Positions 54,378 to 63,048 are shown, counted from the first letter of the stretch. The stretch is 64,000 bases of DNA from Plantibacter auratus (GCF_050587365.1 NZ_JBOBFV010000002.1:186001-250000), one strand, 5' to 3'. Made by a program: numbers and translations. The notes: generated from the letters alone by a model not told the origin.

Positions 54378-55280
54378 ATGCGCTTCGCCAGACTCGGCCC
54401 CGCGGACGGGGAGACCCCCGTCGTGTTCGCGGGAGACACCGCCTACGACCTCCGATCGATCACTCCCGACATCGACGGAGCCTTCCTCGCCGGCGGCGGC
54501 GTCGATCAGGTTCGCGCCGCCCTCGAGTCGGGTGCGCTCCCCGCCCTCGACGGCGCCGACGAGCTCCGCATCGGCGCTCCGATCGCCCGGCCGAGTGCGG
54601 TCGTCTGCATCGGGATGAACTACGCGGCGCATGCAGCGGAGTCGGGATCCGCCCCTCCCGAGATCCCCATCATGTTCTTGAAGACGCCCAACACGGTCGT
54701 CGGCCCGAACGACGACGTCCGCATCCCGCGCGGCAGCACGAAGACCGATTGGGAGGTCGAGCTGGGCGTCGTCATCGGCGAGCGCACCTCCTACCTCGAC
54801 AGCCCTGAGGACGCCCTCGGCCGCATCGCCGGCTTCGTCACCGCGAACGACGTGTCGGAGCGCGACTTCCAGATGGCGGCGAGTGGCGGGCAGTGGTCCA
54901 AGGGCAAGTGCGCTCCGGGCTTCAACCCGACCGGCCCGTGGCTCGTGACGCCGGACGAGGTCGACGCCGGCGCTCTGCGACTCCGCAGCTGGGTCAACGG
55001 CGAACCGCGTCAGGACTCGAGCACGGCGGACCTCATCTTCGACGTCGCCACGGTCATCTGGCACCTGAGCCAGTACCTGCAGCTCGAACCCGGCGACCTC
55101 GTCCTGACCGGCACACCCGAGGGCGTCGCGCTCTCCGGCCGCTTCCCCTACCTCGCACCGGGCGATGTCTGCGAGGTCGAGATCGAGGGCCTCGGTCGCC
55201 AGCGACAGCGGTTCGTCGACTCGGTCCCCGGAATCGCGCCGGCGGCGAAGCCAGCCGAGGCACTCGGAGCCCGCGCATGA
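54378..55280 (+). CDS. Fumarylacetoacetate hydrolase family protein, 2-keto-3-deoxy-L-fuconate pathway
   Basis: A 300-residue FAH-fold enzyme. The region CIGMNYAAHAAESG and the metal-ligand glutamates in TKTDWEVELGVVIGERTSY are clear, as are the TANDVSERDFQ strand and TGTPEGVAL. FAH-family members in fucose and rhamnose oxidation hydrolyse 2,4-diketo-3-deoxy-fuconate to pyruvate and L-lactate. ATG 54378 has AAGGA just upstream. Its stop overlaps the start of the SDR gene by four bases (ATGA). With that dehydrogenase it completes the pathway. Older annotations may call this ureidoglycolate lyase. Confidence 0.9.
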   Translation: MRFARLGPADGETPVVFAGDTAYDLRSITPDIDGAFLAGGGVDQVRAALESGALPALDGADELRIGAPIARPSAVVCIGMNYAAHAAESGSAPPEIPIMFLKTPNTVVGPNDDVRIPRGSTKTDWEVELGVVIGERTSYLDSPEDALGRIAGFVTANDVSERDFQMAASGGQWSKGKCAPGFNPTGPWLVTPDEVDAGALRLRSWVNGEPRQDSSTADLIFDVATVIWHLSQYLQLEPGDLVLTGTPEGVALSGRFPYLAPGDVCEVEIEGLGRQRQRFVDSVPGIAPAAKPAEALGARA

Positions 55281-56047
55281 GCGCCGAAGACACCGGCGAG
55301 TTCGACGGGCTCGTCGCGATCGTCACCGGCGGCGCTTCGGGGATCGGCGCCGCGATCGTCGAACGCCTCGCCGCAGCTGGCGCGAGCGTCGCGATCCTCG
55401 ACCTGAACCCGTCGCCCGACGAGGACTCCGCCACCCGCCTGTCGGTGCGGGCGAACGTCGCCGACGACGCGTCGGTCCGCGCGGCGATCGACGCCGTCGT
55501 CGCACGGTTCGGCCGCCTCGACATCGTCGTGAACAACGCCGGTATCGGCGCGCAGGGCACCATCGAGTCCAACGACGACGACGAGTGGCACCGCGTCTTC
55601 GACATCAACGTGGTCGGCATGGCTCGCGTGACGCGCGCGGCCCTCCCACACCTGCGCGAGTCTCCGTCGGCCGCGATCGTGAACACCGCGTCGATCGCCG
55701 CGACGGCGGGACTCCCCCAGCGCGCGCTCTACACGGCGACGAAGGGAGCCGTGCTGTCCTTGACGCGAGCGATGGCCGCCGACCACCTGCGCGAGGGCAT
55801 CCGGGTGAACTGCGTCAACCCGGGCACGGCCGACACCCCCTGGGTTGGCCGGCTGCTCGACAGCGCCGCCGACCCGGCCGCAGAACGCGCCGCACTCGAG
55901 GCACGCCAGCCGCATGGCCGACTCGTCGCCGCGACCGAGGTCGCCGGTGCCGTCGCCTACCTGGCGAGCCCGCGATCAGGCTCGACGACCGGCACCTCGA
56001 TCGCCGTCGACGGCGGGATGCAGGAGCTCCGCCTCCGCCCCGAGTAG
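55277..56047 (+). CDS. 2-keto-3-deoxy-L-fuconate dehydrogenase (SDR family)
   Basis: A 256-residue short-chain dehydrogenase/reductase. The coenzyme motif is TGGASGIGAAIVERL, the structural motif is VNNAGIGAQG, and the active site is Ser in NTASIA and YTATK (Tyr-x3-Lys). CVNPGTADTPWVGRLLD is typical of 2-keto-3-deoxy-L-fuconate dehydrogenases. It oxidises the 4-OH to give the 2,4-diketo acid that the FAH-fold partner cleaves. It is coupled by an ATGA overlap to that gene. It completes a non-phosphorylative fucose route with products pyruvate and L-lactate; no transporter for fucose is in the window. Confidence 0.92.
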   Translation: MSAEDTGEFDGLVAIVTGGASGIGAAIVERLAAAGASVAILDLNPSPDEDSATRLSVRANVADDASVRAAIDAVVARFGRLDIVVNNAGIGAQGTIESNDDDEWHRVFDINVVGMARVTRAALPHLRESPSAAIVNTASIAATAGLPQRALYTATKGAVLSLTRAMAADHLREGIRVNCVNPGTADTPWVGRLLDSAADPAAERAALEARQPHGRLVAATEVAGAVAYLASPRSGSTTGTSIAVDGGMQELRLRPE

Positions 56048-56076
56048 CGAGGGCCGAGTCCCGATGCCGCCTCACC

Positions 56077-56162
56077 GTTCACAACGCAGGAGCGCCCCGG
56101 CGGTTCTCCCGCGAGACGGCCATCCCCAGGCCGACACGCCTGACTCCTCGTGAATTGCGAAC
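56077..56162. repeat. Palindromic repeat, family R1, copy 2
   Basis: Left arm gttcacaacgcaggagcgcc (56077-56096), right arm ctcctcgtgaattgcgaac (56144-56162), mismatched. It is the R1 theme of 15-100 with diverged arms. Confidence 0.65.
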
Positions 56163-56186
56163 GGCATGGACCGGACGGGTCCGATC

Positions 56187-56272
56187 GTGCAGAACTCAGG
56201 CGCACGCCGGCGCGTCCCGCCACCGAGGGGATGATCCGGCTCGACTCACCGGGACGCTCCTGAATTGCGAAC
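56187..56272. repeat. Palindromic repeat, family R1, copy 3
   Basis: Left arm gtgcagaactcaggcgc (56187-56203), right arm gacgctcctgaattgcgaac (56253-56272). It lies 24 bases after copy 2 and fills the gap to the MarR gene, so the gap from 56048 to 56298 is nearly all repeat DNA. Confidence 0.6.
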
Positions 56273-56298
56273 CCTGGGCCGAGGATCAGGCGGGCGAG

Positions 56299-56955
56299 CT
56301 ACCGGTCGGTGTCGGGGCGCGGCCACGCGGCGACGAAGCGCTCGAGGTACGCGGCGAACTGCGCCGCCTCCGCGGGCGCGAATCCCGAGAGCGCGGTCGT
56401 GACCGCGTCGCGTCGACCCCGGTGCGCCTCCTGCAGGACCGCGCGGCCGGCGGCGCTCAGCTGCACCACGCTGCGTCGACCGTCGTTCGGGTCGACTGCG
56501 CGAGCGACCTCGCCGCGCTTCGTCGCTTCGGCCACGAGCCGGCTCGCGCGGGGTTGGTCGACACCGATCGACTCCGCGAGCGCACTGATCCCCATGCCAC
56601 CGGCCGCCTCATCACGGGCGAGCGCGTCCAGCATCCGGAACCGAGCAGCCTGTGCGATCGCCTGCTCGCGCGGGTGACGGGCGCCACCGCCGGGAGCCCA
56701 GGGCCCACCGAAGCCGGGTCCGAAGCCCGGACCGCGCCCGCGCGCACGTTCGTCATCAGCGCCGCCGTCGGCGTCGTGCCGATGACCGCCCCCGTGCTCA
56801 TCGTGGTGGTGATGAGCGGGCCCACCGCGCCCACCGCGTCCGCCGAACCGACGGCCTGACTGGTCCCGTCGGATCTGGACGAGGGCCTGCTCGATCATCT
56901 CCACCGGGTCGGTTGCTGTGGGTTCGCTGGGCTGCGCTTGACGATCGTCGGACAT
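56299..56955 (-). CDS. MarR-family regulator with His/Gly-rich insert
   Basis: A 218-residue MarR-type regulator. The N terminus includes DPVEMIEQALVQIRRDQSGRRFGGRGGRGGPAHHHHDEHGGGHRHDADGG, a disordered, His/Asp/Gly/Arg-rich insert of about 60 residues that splits the first helices. The winged helix is intact: ARFRMLDALARDEAAGGMGISALAESIGVDQPRASRLVAEATKRGEVARAVDPNDGRRSVVQLSAAG, followed by C-terminal dimer helices. The His-rich stretch could bind metal, but that is a guess. ATG 56955 lies seven bases past TATAAT, so the mRNA may be leaderless. It is divergent from a related protein. Confidence 0.85.
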   Translation of the reverse strand: MSDDRQAQPSEPTATDPVEMIEQALVQIRRDQSGRRFGGRGGRGGPAHHHHDEHGGGHRHDADGGADDERARGRGPGFGPGFGGPWAPGGGARHPREQAIAQAARFRMLDALARDEAAGGMGISALAESIGVDQPRASRLVAEATKRGEVARAVDPNDGRRSVVQLSAAGRAVLQEAHRGRRDAVTTALSGFAPAEAAQFAAYLERFVAAWPRPDTDR

Positions 56956-56980
56956 ACATGTCATTATACATTTACATGTA
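56955..56980. promoter_or_regulatory. Palindromic operator and promoter between the divergent MarR-like genes
   Basis: Outer palindrome TACATG (56955-56960)...CATGTA (56975-56980), and inner TACAT-N4-ATGTA (56967-56980). The minus-strand -10 TATAAT (56968-56963) lies within it, seven bases before ATG 56955. Binding of either MarR-like protein here would control both genes. Confidence 0.75.
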
Positions 56981-57008
56981 ACAGAGCATGCAAATAAGGA
57001 GACCACCC

Positions 57009-57770
57009 ATGAACACCCCCACGACTTCCCCAGAGCAGTCCACCACCCAGTCCGCCGAGCGCCCGCTCGGCTTCTGGCTCCGCGCCGTCGATCACGCGCT
57101 CAAGCACTCGATGCACGAGGTGCTCGCCGAGGACGGCCTCGGCCGCCGCAGCTGGCGCACGCACGAGCTCATCGCCTCCGGCGCGTCGAGCGTCGAGGAG
57201 CTCGACGCCTCGCTCCCGCCACACCGCCACGGACCGCGCGGCCCCGAACGGTTCGGCCGCCGCGGCGGGTTCGGCCCCGGTCGCGGCTTCGGTCGCCCGG
57301 AGCGCACCGCCGAGACGACCGCGGACACCGCATCCGCCGAGCGTCCGAGCGGCCACGAGCACGGCCACCCCGCTCACGATCGGGCCTTCGGGCGCGGCCG
57401 CGAGATCGGTCGCGGCTTCGGTCGTGATCACCGACCCGGCGGCGCACCGTTCGGCCCTGGCCACGGCCACCACCGCGGCCCTCGTCGCTCGACCGCGGAC
57501 ATCGTCATCGACTTCGCCGCCCGCGGCTGGGTCATCGTCGACGCCGACGGCATCACCCTGACGGACACCGGTCGCGAGGCGCACGACGCGCTCCGCACCA
57601 AGGTCGACGCGGTCCGCCAGACCGTCGCCGACGCCGTCTCGCCCGAGGACCTCGCGACGACGCTCGCCAGCCTCGAGAGCATCGCCCGAGCCTTCGGCCG
57701 GGACGAGCACACAGCGCACGAGCACGGCCCGCGTGGTCGCTTCGGTCGCGGCCCCCGCATCGAGCGCTGA
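57009..57770 (+). CDS. MarR-like protein with Gly/Arg/His-rich insert in place of the HTH
   Basis: A 253-residue protein. Residues 18-65 resemble MarR helices (LGFWLRAVDHALKHSMHEVLAEDGLGRRSWRTHELIAS). A Gly/Arg/Phe/His-rich region follows at about 70-165 (RGFGRPERT, HEHGHPAHDRAFGRGREIGRGFGRDHR). After it comes a wing-like and C-terminal helical section (STADIVIDFAARGWVIVDADGITLTDTGREAHDALRTKVDAVRQTVADAVS). The insert sits where the helix-turn-helix should be, and no clear recognition helix remains. It may be a partner of the intact MarR protein opposite rather than a DNA binder. ATG 57009 has AAGGAG eight bases upstream. Confidence 0.8.
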   Translation: MNTPTTSPEQSTTQSAERPLGFWLRAVDHALKHSMHEVLAEDGLGRRSWRTHELIASGASSVEELDASLPPHRHGPRGPERFGRRGGFGPGRGFGRPERTAETTADTASAERPSGHEHGHPAHDRAFGRGREIGRGFGRDHRPGGAPFGPGHGHHRGPRRSTADIVIDFAARGWVIVDADGITLTDTGREAHDALRTKVDAVRQTVADAVSPEDLATTLASLESIARAFGRDEHTAHEHGPRGRFGRGPRIER

Positions 57771-57821
57771 CCGGCCGCCGGCGTCTTCCGCCCATGCGGA
57801 CCCCAGCCGAACACCATGCAC

Positions 57822-57855
57822 AGAGCCCCGGGCAGCAATCGCTGCCCGGGGCTCT
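57822..57855 (+). terminator. Terminator after the MarR-like gene
   Basis: Perfect 15-pair stem, agagccccgggcagc (57822-57836) with its complement (57841-57855), and the 4-base loop aatc. It is 51 bases past the stop. Confidence 0.9.
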
Positions 57856-57870
57856 CTCCGTTCGACCCAC

Positions 57871-58047
57871 CGTCCCGTTCTCAGGACTCCGTCGCGTGTC
57901 GCCCTCCCGCGAAGCCACACACACCGGACAACTCCTGAGTTGGGGACGAACGGACCACACGCGACCCCGGCGCCCCTATCTCAGGACTCCGTCGCGTGTC
58001 GCCACCCACACCAACCCGACACACCGGACAACTCCTGAGTTAGGGAC
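57871..58047. repeat. Two tandem palindromic elements, family R2
   Basis: Two elements of about 78 bases, 57871-57948 and 57970-58047. Each has a left half with tctcaggactccgtcgcgtgtcgcc (split) and a right half with caccggacaactcctgagtt. The two copies are near-identical in both halves, with different middles. Their ctcagga/tcctgag core is reminiscent of R1. Together with the terminator they account for the 290-base gap 57771-58060. Confidence 0.85.
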
Positions 58048-58060
58048 GGCACCACTTCAG

Positions 58061-59239
58061 CTACTCCGTGAGGCCGTTCGCCTTCGCGACGTTCCCGAGC
58101 CACGCGAGGCTCGGCTTCGGCGTGCGCACGAAGGTCTCGCGATCGACGGCGATGAGGCCGAAGGTCGGTCGGAAGCCGCTCGCCCACTCGTAGTTGTCGA
58201 GCGCGCTCCAGTGGAGGTACCCCTCGAGCTGGATCCCGTCCTGGATGCAGGCGTGCAGCTCGCGCAGGGCGCCGTCCGTGTAGTCGATCCGACGGGTGTC
58301 GTCTGAGGTCGCGATACCGTTCTCGGTGATCATGATCGGCACCCCGCCCGACAGCTCCCAGGCGCTCCGCACACCCTCGGCGGCGGCCGGAGGGTAGAAC
58401 TCCCAACCGGTGAGCGTCGTCTCGACGCCGTCCTCGACGGGCAGGGGTCCCTTCGGCCCGATGAACGTGCGCGTGTACGCTTGGACGCCGAGGAAGTCGT
58501 CGCCGGCGGACTGCTCGAGGTACCAGTCGTCACGCGGGTAGCCGTACTCGCGCAGCATCTCGTCGGAGCCCGGCTCACCGTTCGACCGGAACGCCTGCGT
58601 CGCGATGGTCCAGCCTGACTTCAGGCCGGACACCTGCGAGAGCACCTCGCGCGAACGCTTGTGGGACTCGAGGAGCGCGTCGGCCACGAAGAGGTCCGGG
58701 TTCGGCAGGCCGTACGCGACGAGGTTCGCCGCGTCCTCACCACCGGCGAGCATCGCGGCGATGTTCGGCTCGTTGATGGTGCAGACGTGATCGACGCCCT
58801 CGCCGACGATCGGCAGGGTCAGCTCGGTGTACCGCGCGAAGAGGTCGGCGGCGTCCTTCGCCCGCCAGAACCCGTCGCGCTCGAACCAGCGTGGCACCGT
58901 GAAGTGCATGAGCGTGACGACCGGGTTGAGTCCCAGCTCGTGTGCGGTGTCGACCATGCGACGGTAGTGGTCGACCTCGGCACGCGAGACGATGCCGCGC
59001 TCGGGCTCGATCCGGGCCCACTCGATGCTGAACCGGTAGGTGTTGAGCCCGGCGTCGGCGAGCAGCTGCATGTCCTCGCGGTAGCGGTGGTAGCTGTCCA
59101 TCGCGTCACCCGAGGGCTCGACGATGTTCGTCCCGGCTTCGTGCTCGTGCACCCACCAGTTGCTGTTGATGTTGTTGCCCTCGATCTGGTGGGCAGCGGT
59201 GGCGGCGCCCCAGAGGAAGCCGTCGGGGAAGGTCAGCAC
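58061..59239 (-). CDS. Glycoside hydrolase family 1 beta-glucosidase-like enzyme
   Basis: A 392-residue GH1 (beta/alpha)8 glycosidase. It starts MLTFPDGFLWGAATAAHQIEGNN, with the family's LWGxATAxxQxEG phrase. The acid/base Glu is in TINEPN and the nucleophile Glu in MITENG, and LHWSALDNYEWASGFRPTFGL is the substrate tryptophan region. It is shorter than typical members (about 450 residues), with shortened loops. No signal peptide, so it probably cleaves imported beta-glucosides in the cytoplasm. It lies on the same strand as, and 142 bases downstream of, the Opp-type ABC genes, suggesting that these import its substrates. Confidence 0.9.
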   Translation of the reverse strand: MLTFPDGFLWGAATAAHQIEGNNINSNWWVHEHEAGTNIVEPSGDAMDSYHRYREDMQLLADAGLNTYRFSIEWARIEPERGIVSRAEVDHYRRMVDTAHELGLNPVVTLMHFTVPRWFERDGFWRAKDAADLFARYTELTLPIVGEGVDHVCTINEPNIAAMLAGGEDAANLVAYGLPNPDLFVADALLESHKRSREVLSQVSGLKSGWTIATQAFRSNGEPGSDEMLREYGYPRDDWYLEQSAGDDFLGVQAYTRTFIGPKGPLPVEDGVETTLTGWEFYPPAAAEGVRSAWELSGGVPIMITENGIATSDDTRRIDYTDGALRELHACIQDGIQLEGYLHWSALDNYEWASGFRPTFGLIAVDRETFVRTPKPSLAWLGNVAKANGLTE

Positions 59240-59267
59240 GGGTGTTGCTCCTGTTTCATGTAGAGGT

Positions 59268-59335
59268 GTGGCCCTTCGACAAGCTCAGGGACCGGGGGGA
59301 AGACCGGGCCCTTCGACAAGCTCAGGGACCGGAAG
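59268..59335 (-). repeat. Two direct copies of CCCTTCGACAAGCTCAGGGA
   Basis: cccttcgacaagctcaggga occurs twice, around 59273-59294 and 59310-59331. It sits between the ABC ATPase stop and the GH1 start, the only content of that 142-base gap apart from the ribosome-binding site. Confidence 0.85.
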
Positions 59336-59381
59336 GGGTGGGCCCAGGGGCCGGGAGGGGGGCGCAGGGACGGGACGGGCG

Positions 59382-61151
59382 TCAGCGCTTGGCGCGGGCC
59401 GGGTTGGGGACGGCGTCGAGCAGCTGGATCGTGTACGGATCCTGCGGGTGCTGCAGGACGTGCGCGGTCTCGCCACGTTCGACGACGCGACCCTGGTTGA
59501 GGACCATGATGTTGTCGGTCACGAGTCGCGCCGACAGCAGGTCGTGCGTGATGTAGAGCATCGAGACGCCCCACTGCTCGCGCAGGTCCTCGAGCAGCGC
59601 GAGCACACCGGCACGCAGCGACACGTCGAGCATCGACACGGGCTCGTCGGCGATGAGCACCTGCGGGTCGCTCGCGAGCGCCCGGGCGATCACGACGCGC
59701 TGCCGCTGTCCACCGGAGAGCTGGTGGGGCAGCTTCGCCGCGAACTGCTCGACGGGCGAGAGGCCCACCGTCTCGAGGAGTTCGAGCACGCGCCTGCGGA
59801 CGGCGTCGCCCTTCAGCCCGGTGAAGTTCACCACCGGACGGGTGAGCGTGTACTCGACCGTGTGCAGCGGATTGAGCGCCGCGTACGGGTCCTGGAAGAT
59901 CATCTGCACGTTCTTGTGCAGGTTCCGGATGCCCTTGCGGTTCAGCTGGGCGACGTCGAGGTCACCGAAGCGGACCGCACCGGAGGTCGGCTTCTCGATG
60001 CCCGTGATGAGCTTCGCGATGGTCGACTTGCCGGAGCCCGAGGCCCCCACGAGCGCGAGCGACTGACCGGGTTCGAGCGTGAACGACACGTCGTCGACGG
60101 CCGTCACCGCTGACTCACCGCGGCGCGGCGGCGGGTAGACCTTCGAGACGGCGTCGACGATGACCGCCGACTCGGCCGAACGACCGGCGCGCGACGAGGC
60201 CTTGCCCGACTCGGAGCTCGCGCTCGTCGCGGTCGGGACGCTCGTCGTGGTGCCGGACACCGGAGCAGTGCCCCGGTTCGCACGCGAGGGGAAGCCGGGC
60301 AGCTCGACGACCGCGGCGCGCGGGTCGGCGTAGTGACTGAGCAGCATCCGCGTGTACGGGTCCTGCGGACGCTCGAGGATGTCGCGACTCGGGGCGTCCT
60401 CGACGATGCGACCCTCGTGCATGACGAGCACGCGCTGCGTCGCCTCGAGCACGACGCCGAGGTCGTGGCTGATGAGGATGGCGGTGAACCCCTCGGCCTG
60501 CTGCAGCTCGGTGATCGTGTCCATGATCGCGTGCTGCACGAGGACGTCGAGCGCGGTGGTCGGCTCGTCGAACACCATGAGACGGGGCTCGAGCGACAGT
60601 GCCAGTGCGATGGACACGCGCTGACGCATGCCGCCGGACAGCTCGCCGGGGAAGCGCGCGAGCACCTGCGGCGTCAGCCCGACCTTGTCGACCAGCTCGG
60701 CCATCCGCGCGTCCCAGCGGTCGCGGGAGACGTGGCCGTGCGCCTTAAAGATGTCCACGAAGTGGTTGCGGATCGTGCGGACCGGGTTGAGCGCGTTCAT
60801 GCCCGACTGCAGCACCATGGCGAAGCCGCCCTGACGCTGCTCACGGAGCGCCTCGTCGCCGAGCTCGCGGATGTCCTTGCCGCCGAAGAGGATCTGCCCG
60901 CCGTTGATGCGGGCCGGCGGCTTCTGCAAGCGGGTGGCCGCGAAGCCGAGCGTCGACTTCCCGGAGCCGGACTCGCCGACGAGCCCGATGAACTCACCGG
61001 CACCGACGGAGAACGACACGTGGTCGACCGCCTGGACCGGCGCGGCGCCGACGGACTCGTAGACGACGGACAGGTCGCGGACCTCGAGGAGCGCTCCGGT
61101 CCCGGCTGCCGGCGCTGATGCGCTCTCGGCCTGGAGGTTGACGGCGTTCAT
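59382..61151 (-). CDS. Fused double-ATPase subunit of an Opp/Dpp-type ABC importer
   Basis: A 589-residue protein with two complete oligopeptide-type ABC ATPase domains, equivalent to OppD plus OppF. The first (about residues 15-270) has GLVGESGSGKSTLGFAA, LSGGMRQRVSIALALSLEPRLMVFDEPTTALD. A Ser/Thr/Ala-rich linker follows (about 290-330). The second (about 335-585) has ALVGASGSGKSTIAKLITG, LSGGQRQRVVIARALASDPQVLIADEPVSMLD. Iron-sulphur Cys clusters of some OppD/F proteins are absent. It overlaps the permease gene by four bases. Confidence 0.93.
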   Translation of the reverse strand: MNAVNLQAESASAPAAGTGALLEVRDLSVVYESVGAAPVQAVDHVSFSVGAGEFIGLVGESGSGKSTLGFAATRLQKPPARINGGQILFGGKDIRELGDEALREQRQGGFAMVLQSGMNALNPVRTIRNHFVDIFKAHGHVSRDRWDARMAELVDKVGLTPQVLARFPGELSGGMRQRVSIALALSLEPRLMVFDEPTTALDVLVQHAIMDTITELQQAEGFTAILISHDLGVVLEATQRVLVMHEGRIVEDAPSRDILERPQDPYTRMLLSHYADPRAAVVELPGFPSRANRGTAPVSGTTTSVPTATSASSESGKASSRAGRSAESAVIVDAVSKVYPPPRRGESAVTAVDDVSFTLEPGQSLALVGASGSGKSTIAKLITGIEKPTSGAVRFGDLDVAQLNRKGIRNLHKNVQMIFQDPYAALNPLHTVEYTLTRPVVNFTGLKGDAVRRRVLELLETVGLSPVEQFAAKLPHQLSGGQRQRVVIARALASDPQVLIADEPVSMLDVSLRAGVLALLEDLREQWGVSMLYITHDLLSARLVTDNIMVLNQGRVVERGETAHVLQHPQDPYTIQLLDAVPNPARAKR

Positions 61152-62068
61152 CGTGACTTCCCTTCACGGAGGCGCGGGTTGCTGATCGCGTCGACACCGA
61201 AGTTGATGAGGGTGAGGCTCATCGCGAGGAGCGCGATGCAGAGACCGGGGGCGAAGAGGAGGATCCACTGACCGGTGAGCAGGGCGTTGGAGTTCTGCGC
61301 CCAGTAGAGGATGGTGCCCCAGCTGACGATCGACGAGTCGCCGAGGCCGAGGAACTCGAGGCCGGCCTCCGCGAGGATCGCGCTCGTCGCGGCACCGAAG
61401 AAGCCACCGGCGATGAGGGACGTCATGTTCGGCAGGATCTCGTTGAACACGATGCGGAACGGTCGGTCGCCGGAGAAGCGAGCTGCGGTCACGAAGTCAC
61501 GCGAACGCAGCGACTGCGTCTGGCTGCGGAGCACGCGGGCACCCCACGCCCACCCGGTGATCACGATGACCGCGACGATCATCACGAGCCCACCGTTCTG
61601 GAGGTACGCGGCGATGACGATCATGAGCGGCAGGCCGGGCACCACGAGGAACAGGTTGACGATGAAGTTCACGACCTCGGCGCCGAAGCCCTTGATGTAG
61701 CCCCAGCTGAGGCCGATCAGGACCGCGACGATCGTCGACAGGATGCCGGCGATGAAGCCGACCGTGACGCTGATCTGCGAGCCGTAGATGAGCTGGCTGA
61801 GGACGTCCTCGCCCGCCGCCGTCGTCCCGAACCAGTGCTCGGGGCTCGAGTCGGCGTTCCGGGGGAACCCGTCCTGGCTCGCGCCGTACGGTGCGAGCAC
61901 CGGGGCGAAGATCGCGACGAGGATGAAGAACGCGAGGATGATGAGCCCGAGGCGGGACTTCCAGTTGGCCCAGAGCGTCGCCGCCGATCGACCGATGAAG
62001 GCGAACTTCCTCGGCGGACGCACGGCCTGGTCGGACTGCAGTGTCTTGACGTGCTGTGTGGTGGTCAT
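61148..62068 (-). CDS. Opp/Dpp-type ABC permease, OppC-like
   Basis: A 306-residue permease with six membrane segments and the BPD_transp_1 domain. An N-terminal OppC_N-like segment (NWKSRLGLIILAFFILVAIFAPVLAPYG) precedes the EAA loop region (GWAWGARVLRSQTQSLRSRDFVTAARFSGDRPFRIVFNEILPNM). It is coupled by an ATGA overlap to the next gene and forms the heterodimer with the OppB-like subunit. Confidence 0.92.
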   Translation of the reverse strand: MTTTQHVKTLQSDQAVRPPRKFAFIGRSAATLWANWKSRLGLIILAFFILVAIFAPVLAPYGASQDGFPRNADSSPEHWFGTTAAGEDVLSQLIYGSQISVTVGFIAGILSTIVAVLIGLSWGYIKGFGAEVVNFIVNLFLVVPGLPLMIVIAAYLQNGGLVMIVAVIVITGWAWGARVLRSQTQSLRSRDFVTAARFSGDRPFRIVFNEILPNMTSLIAGGFFGAATSAILAEAGLEFLGLGDSSIVSWGTILYWAQNSNALLTGQWILLFAPGLCIALLAMSLTLINFGVDAISNPRLREGKSR

Positions 62069-63048
62069 CGGCGGGTCCTTGGGTCGAGTACGCCGTACAG
62101 GATGTCGACGAGGAAGTTGGCGATGAGCACGCTCACGGTGATGAGCAGGAAGAGCGCCTGCATGAGCGGGTAGTCCTGTCCGATCACCGCGTTGAACAGG
62201 AGGAAGCCGATGCCCGGGTATCCGAAGACCTGCTCCACGAGGATCGAGCCGCCGACCACACCGCCGAGCGCGAGCCCGAAGCCGGTGAGGTTTGGGAGGA
62301 TCGCGTTGCGGGCCGCGTACTTGATGGCGACCGTGCGACCACGGAGACCGTTCGCCTCGGCGAAGGTCACGTAGTCGTCACCGAGGGTGTTGATCATCGC
62401 GTTGCGCATGCCGATGATCCAGCCGCCGAGGCTCGTCACGAGGATCGTCAGCGCCGGCAGCACCGCGTGGTACGCGACGTCGACGATGAAGTCCCAGGTG
62501 AAGGCAGGCGAAGCCGTCGGGCCGAAGGCACCCGAGGTCGGGAACCAGTGGAGCACGTAGCCGGCGAAGAACAGCAGGAGCAGTGCGGTCCAGAAGTACG
62601 GGAACGTGCTGGCGAAGGTGCCGCTCAGCGTCGGCAGGGCGTCGAGCCAGGTGTTCCGCCGCCAGGCCGCGAGCACGCCGATGAGGGTGCCGAGGATGAA
62701 GGCGACGATCGTCACGATCCCGAGCAGGATGATCGTGTATGGGAACGCCTGCCAGATGAGCTCACCGACCGACTGCGGGAAGAAGGTGTACGAGACCCCG
62801 AAGTCGAGCGTAACGACCTGGTGGAGGTACGTGACGTACTGCTCCCAGAGGTTGCCGCCGGGGACACCGAGTTGGGCCTCGATCGCCGCACGCGTGGCCG
62901 CGGAGACCGGGCCGTTCTGCGCGAGCTTCGCGATCGCGGCGTCGGTCGGGGAACCGGGCATGAGCCGCGGCAGGAGGAAGTTCAGCGTGACCGCCGCCCA
63001 CAGAGTGAGGACGAAGAGGCCGAGTTTGCGCACCATGTACACGGTCAC
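62065..63048 (-). CDS. Opp/Dpp-type ABC permease, OppB-like
   Basis: A 327-residue permease. It begins MTVYMVRKLGLFVLTLWAAVTLNFLLPRLMPGSP, typical of OppB/DppB. The EAA region is MRNAMINTLGDDYVTFAEANGLRGRTVAIKYAARNAILPNLTGFGLALGG. Six membrane helices are apparent. Overlaps by four bases with both the binding-protein gene upstream and the OppC-like gene downstream. Confidence 0.92.
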   Translation of the reverse strand: MTVYMVRKLGLFVLTLWAAVTLNFLLPRLMPGSPTDAAIAKLAQNGPVSAATRAAIEAQLGVPGGNLWEQYVTYLHQVVTLDFGVSYTFFPQSVGELIWQAFPYTIILLGIVTIVAFILGTLIGVLAAWRRNTWLDALPTLSGTFASTFPYFWTALLLLFFAGYVLHWFPTSGAFGPTASPAFTWDFIVDVAYHAVLPALTILVTSLGGWIIGMRNAMINTLGDDYVTFAEANGLRGRTVAIKYAARNAILPNLTGFGLALGGVVGGSILVEQVFGYPGIGFLLFNAVIGQDYPLMQALFLLITVSVLIANFLVDILYGVLDPRTRR

